Positions 60,846 to 64,000 of a DNA stretch of 64,000 bases are shown one piece after another. The translations under genes were made by a program, and so were the position numbers. The notes under the pieces are model-generated. The model saw only the letters and a program-made list of their open reading frames with translations. It did not search any database and was not told the DNA's origin. The stretch's first letter is position 1. Each line of letters opens with the position of its first letter. This DNA is from Mya arenaria (taxonomy: Eukaryota > Mollusca > Bivalvia > Myida > Myidae). The DNA lies in assembly GCF_026914265.1 (NCBI RefSeq), contig NC_069124.1:18497088-18561087 (forward strand), read 5' to 3'.

Positions 60846-62314
60846 TCATATAAGCTTCAAAGTTTTCTTCCCTATTCAGTTGTCAATATTTTGTCTTGTG
60901 CATATATATATCACTTTATTTATAATTTCAATGTTTATACAGTTGGAATCCATTGGCTCAATATCCCAGGTCAAATTACTTCCGAGCCTTAAGCGATTAT
61001 CGAGCCAAGCCAGAATGCTTACAAAGAGTAAAACCAAATCGGTGCTTTACATCAAGTTCAAGCCAATGAGGAAATTGAGCCAAGCAATATTAGGCCATCG
61101 GGTTTCCATGGTTATTGTCACAAGAGATATATGCTAAAATAATTATTATTCTCAAAGTTTGCATTCCTGGAAAAATGTTAATTGGACAGAAATAAATATT
61201 GTTAAAAGCAATGATCAGTCCTAGAAACCATGCAACTTATCCTTACAAAATTAACCCACGTGAAAAACCAAAATTCCTCTAAATTTCTATTTCAAATTAA
61301 TGTCGATAAGACAATAACCTCCAGTTTTTAACTGTCATAGCAAATTTAAAGGCACTAATTTTCAAAAATATGATTGATTTTCTTTGGTAACTTTAAATGT
61401 TCCAGCAATATTCCAACATTTAAAAGGGGTTTTACAATCAAAACAAATTAGTTTTATTGTCAATAAAAAACTCAGTTTAATTGCATGTTGCTGGTGATTT
61501 GTTTTTATAGAACCGATGGAGAGCTCAGAGTCTGTGTGAGGGTATATAGAACATAAAAGTATTTTACAACCTGCATGTTTAATGTCCCCAAAAGCATTAA
61601 ACTCTTGCAAAATGTTATTTAAGAACAAATATTGAGATCTCAATTTGATCACATTTCATCCTTGCTGCAGTTGGGAGGTAGAAAATTAGGAAAATGGTGC
61701 CAACATGCTGTTGCTGTTGCTATAATTGTTGTTGTTGATGTTGTTTGTGAAAGACAAAAGCTTGAACGAGTAAAGTATTAATACTGTTGTATGTCTGTAA
61801 TTTGTAAGAATTGTACCTCCATCATTCAGAGCCAATATAAAGCACTAAATTGTATCTATATAAGCCTTAGAAACATTTCACCATAATGATTACAGTAGAT
61901 TAATAATCCCTGACTTGTCCCAAGGTCTTTTCAAGATGGCTCAGTGCTTTCAACTGAATGTTTACTGAAGGGAGAACTTCGTTGATTTTTAACTCTAGAT
62001 AATCTCCAAGAATCAGCTAACATGAATTCCAACAAATTAGGCACCCATTTTCTTAACTACAATTGATTTTCTTCTTTAACAAGCTGTCACTTACAGTTCT
62101 AACAATATTTCAATGCTTTAAATGCCTTTACAACCAAAACAAATTGGTTTCATGGTAAAGTTGTTGATGGTAACTTTCTGAGCAGTCTGTGCAGATGTCT
62201 TGACATAATAAACTATTGATGCCAATCACTAACTGAAGACATCTTTATTACTCAATTTGTTCCTAAGAAAATTATTCATAATCTCATTCTAAGTCAAATG
62301 AGGGGAACATATTA

Positions 62315-62520
62315 GTGTTATCATTCTTATTGTTGGTGGTGGTGGTGTTGTTGTTATTGTTGTTGTTGTTATTGTTGTTGTTGGTGGCATTGTTGTTGTT
62401 GTTGTTGTTGATGGTGGTGGTGGTGGTGATGTTGTTGGTGTTGTTGGTGGTGTTGTTGGTGTTGTTGTTGTTGGTGGTGGTGTTGTTTTGTTGTTGTTGG
62501 TGGTGGTGGTTGTGGTATTG
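62315..62520. repeat. TTG/GGT-rich microsatellite tract
   Basis: Interrupted GTT and GGT triplets run for about 200 nt. The apparent Leu/Val and Thr/Pro open frames on the two strands are produced by the repeat. Confidence 0.9.
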
Positions 62521-64000
62521 AAGAGCAGAAGATCCTTGAGATGTGGCATTAATGACCTTTAAAGGTTCAGCTGAGTGATCGGAATGTTACATCGAATTTC
62601 TAGTTTAAGTATCTGTTACAAGTGCCTGCATGCGCAGTTACAATCTTAAGGGCCTATAATATTCTTAAAGCATGCAAAATTTTCTTAGGTGTTTTTTCCC
62701 CAATTGCATAAAACACTGGGGTCAGGGCCATTCTGAGAGGGTAATAGGTGCCATTTAGACAATATTTTGCTTAGATTAATGAACATGAATTCTTTAAAAC
62801 TAATAGTCAGGAAAGTTAAAGAATATGACTCAGTTTGTTAATATGAAAAAAAACGCTAACTCTTTCATACGGAAGAGATTTAGGGGTCCATTTCTTTTAT
62901 GAAATATTAATCAATTTATAAAATAATTAAAAACAAAATCAAAACCAAAGTTTGAAATTTTAATTTTCGTATTTTGAAAAAAAAATAAAATGTTTTAGCA
63001 TTGGAGTTTCCAATGCCCCAATTTTGCCAGAAAAAACCCACAACCAATTGATTATGCGCTTGTAGAAAATCTCTTTTTCTAGATTGCAATTTCATATTGA
63101 AGCAGCTTATTAAACAAGCAATGTGGACCGATGATTTAATAATCCCAGGACATGGAATAAATAAAAGACTGGGGGTATACAGAAGTGGACTGTCTTTCAT
63201 AAGGGACAGGTCATGAAAGGACAACATTGATTTATAGGCATGTGGTTTTATACTGGCATAGATTTATAGACAAAATTCAATAGAGTAGAGTCATGCCCAA
63301 TAGAATTATAAAACAAGCATCTTATTAAATGGAATTAATGGTTTTTAAGGGTGGGAGGGAGGGAGAGAGAGATATTCTTTTCTGCAAAAAAAAATGTCCC
63401 GAACTACTTGTTTTACTATCAGGAGAAAAAACAACAACAAAAATCTTAAGCTTTGCCAGCTAAAACAGAAATCTGAAGAAGTTGTCAGCGTGCCTGTCAA
63501 ATCTTGTTCATTTCAGAATGATAATAACTTACGTTTTTTTGTTTTTTTTTGCCATATCTGCATTATCTGTTTGCACTTGGAAGGGAGCACTGGCATTATG
63601 GAAATTGCAATAAAATTTGCCATTTTTTCTGAAACATTTTGAAACCTTTTAAAACAGGGTATGAAACTAAACCTATCACAGGAATGATATTAGTACCCCA
63701 GGGAAAATGTCATTGAAATACCAGTGGAATACCATTACATTCCAGTGGTAAACATAAATACACTGGTATTCCAGTGAAATACCATGTACACTCAGGGGAT
63801 TTCAAGCAAATCGTAAAGTGACGAATCAAAATGCAGAATGAAACTAGAACTGTAAGCCAAAGGCTAACGAATACCCCCCAACCCTTCCCTGTCTAGGTTG
63901 TTTGCCCTGGCCTTAGTTATGGTATCATTAGAAAGCACAAGGCAATACATTTATTTAGTTTATTTAGAATACCTATTACTGAATCAGGGACTGCCATGGC

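Larger units (their letters stand above)
47085..64000 (-). other. Probable large intron of the adenylyl cyclase gene, running off the right edge
   Basis: No minus-strand exon with C1a or first-membrane-block similarity was recognised between 47085 and the window end, so the remaining 5' exons are presumed to lie beyond 64000. The interval holds minisatellites (50.2, 50.7-51.7 and 53.2 kb), a long foldback element (55.2 kb), a Helentron-like repeat (58.0-59.7 kb), a MITE-like repeat (60.4 kb) and simple repeats (62.3 kb). Apart from these, stretches such as 47.75-49.6, 51.8-53.1, 53.5-55.2, 55.6-57.9 and 61-64 kb are AT-rich, with no gene or structured repeat that I can support. Confidence 0.5.

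Noticed and set aside
62289..62549. Poly-Leu/Val and Thr/Pro-rich open frames
   Set aside because: They are translations of a TTG/GGT microsatellite.

Overview
This is eukaryotic, AT-rich, intron-bearing DNA packed with short non-autonomous repeats and minisatellites. A mollusc, most likely a bivalve, fits best. The reasons are a tandem pair of HSPA12-type HSP70 genes (a family known to be strongly expanded in bivalves), a metazoan type-9-like adenylyl cyclase, and tRNA-derived SINEs and Helentron/pearl-like repeats with internal tandem arrays of the kind described in bivalves. The assignment is an inference; no species-specific marker is visible.

Layout. About 2.3-13.2 kb and 16.0-26.7 kb are two direct copies of one ~10.8 kb segment. 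Each copy has a 31-bp minisatellite, a TATA-like promoter, a six-exon HSPA12-like gene on the + strand and a shared 3' flank. Copy A (5128-11474) encodes a full-length protein of 613 aa. Copy B (19399-24721) has the same exon lengths and phases, but a 17-nt loss and a stop codon remove the last 42 residues. The minisatellite has about 14 units in A and about 78 in B. The spacer between the copies (13.2-16.0 kb) holds a composite repeat whose relative lies at 58.0-59.7 kb.

26.7-36.1 kb has no recognisable gene. It holds degenerate dispersed repeats, an AACGTT-rich cluster, a GC-rich inverted repeat, a tRNA-derived SINE and a ~600-bp inverted-repeat element.

36.1-47.1 kb on the - strand is the 3' half of an adenylyl cyclase most like type 9 (ADCY9). 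Five exons join in consistent phase: the end of C1, the C1b linker, then one large exon with the second six-helix membrane block and the C2 catalytic domain. The upstream exons (first membrane block and C1a) must lie beyond the right edge, so 47.1-64.0 kb is probably one large intron. It contains several minisatellites, a long foldback element and a Helentron-like repeat.

The HSPA12 pair and the cyclase converge and show no functional link. No clearly novel multi-gene system was found. The most interesting points are the asymmetric decay of the HSPA12 pair (C-terminal loss in B, a decayed triplication of the C-terminal coding tail after the stop of A), forskolin-sensitive-type residues in the AC9-like C2 domain, and a tandem array of tRNA-length pol III-like modules in a cyclase intron.
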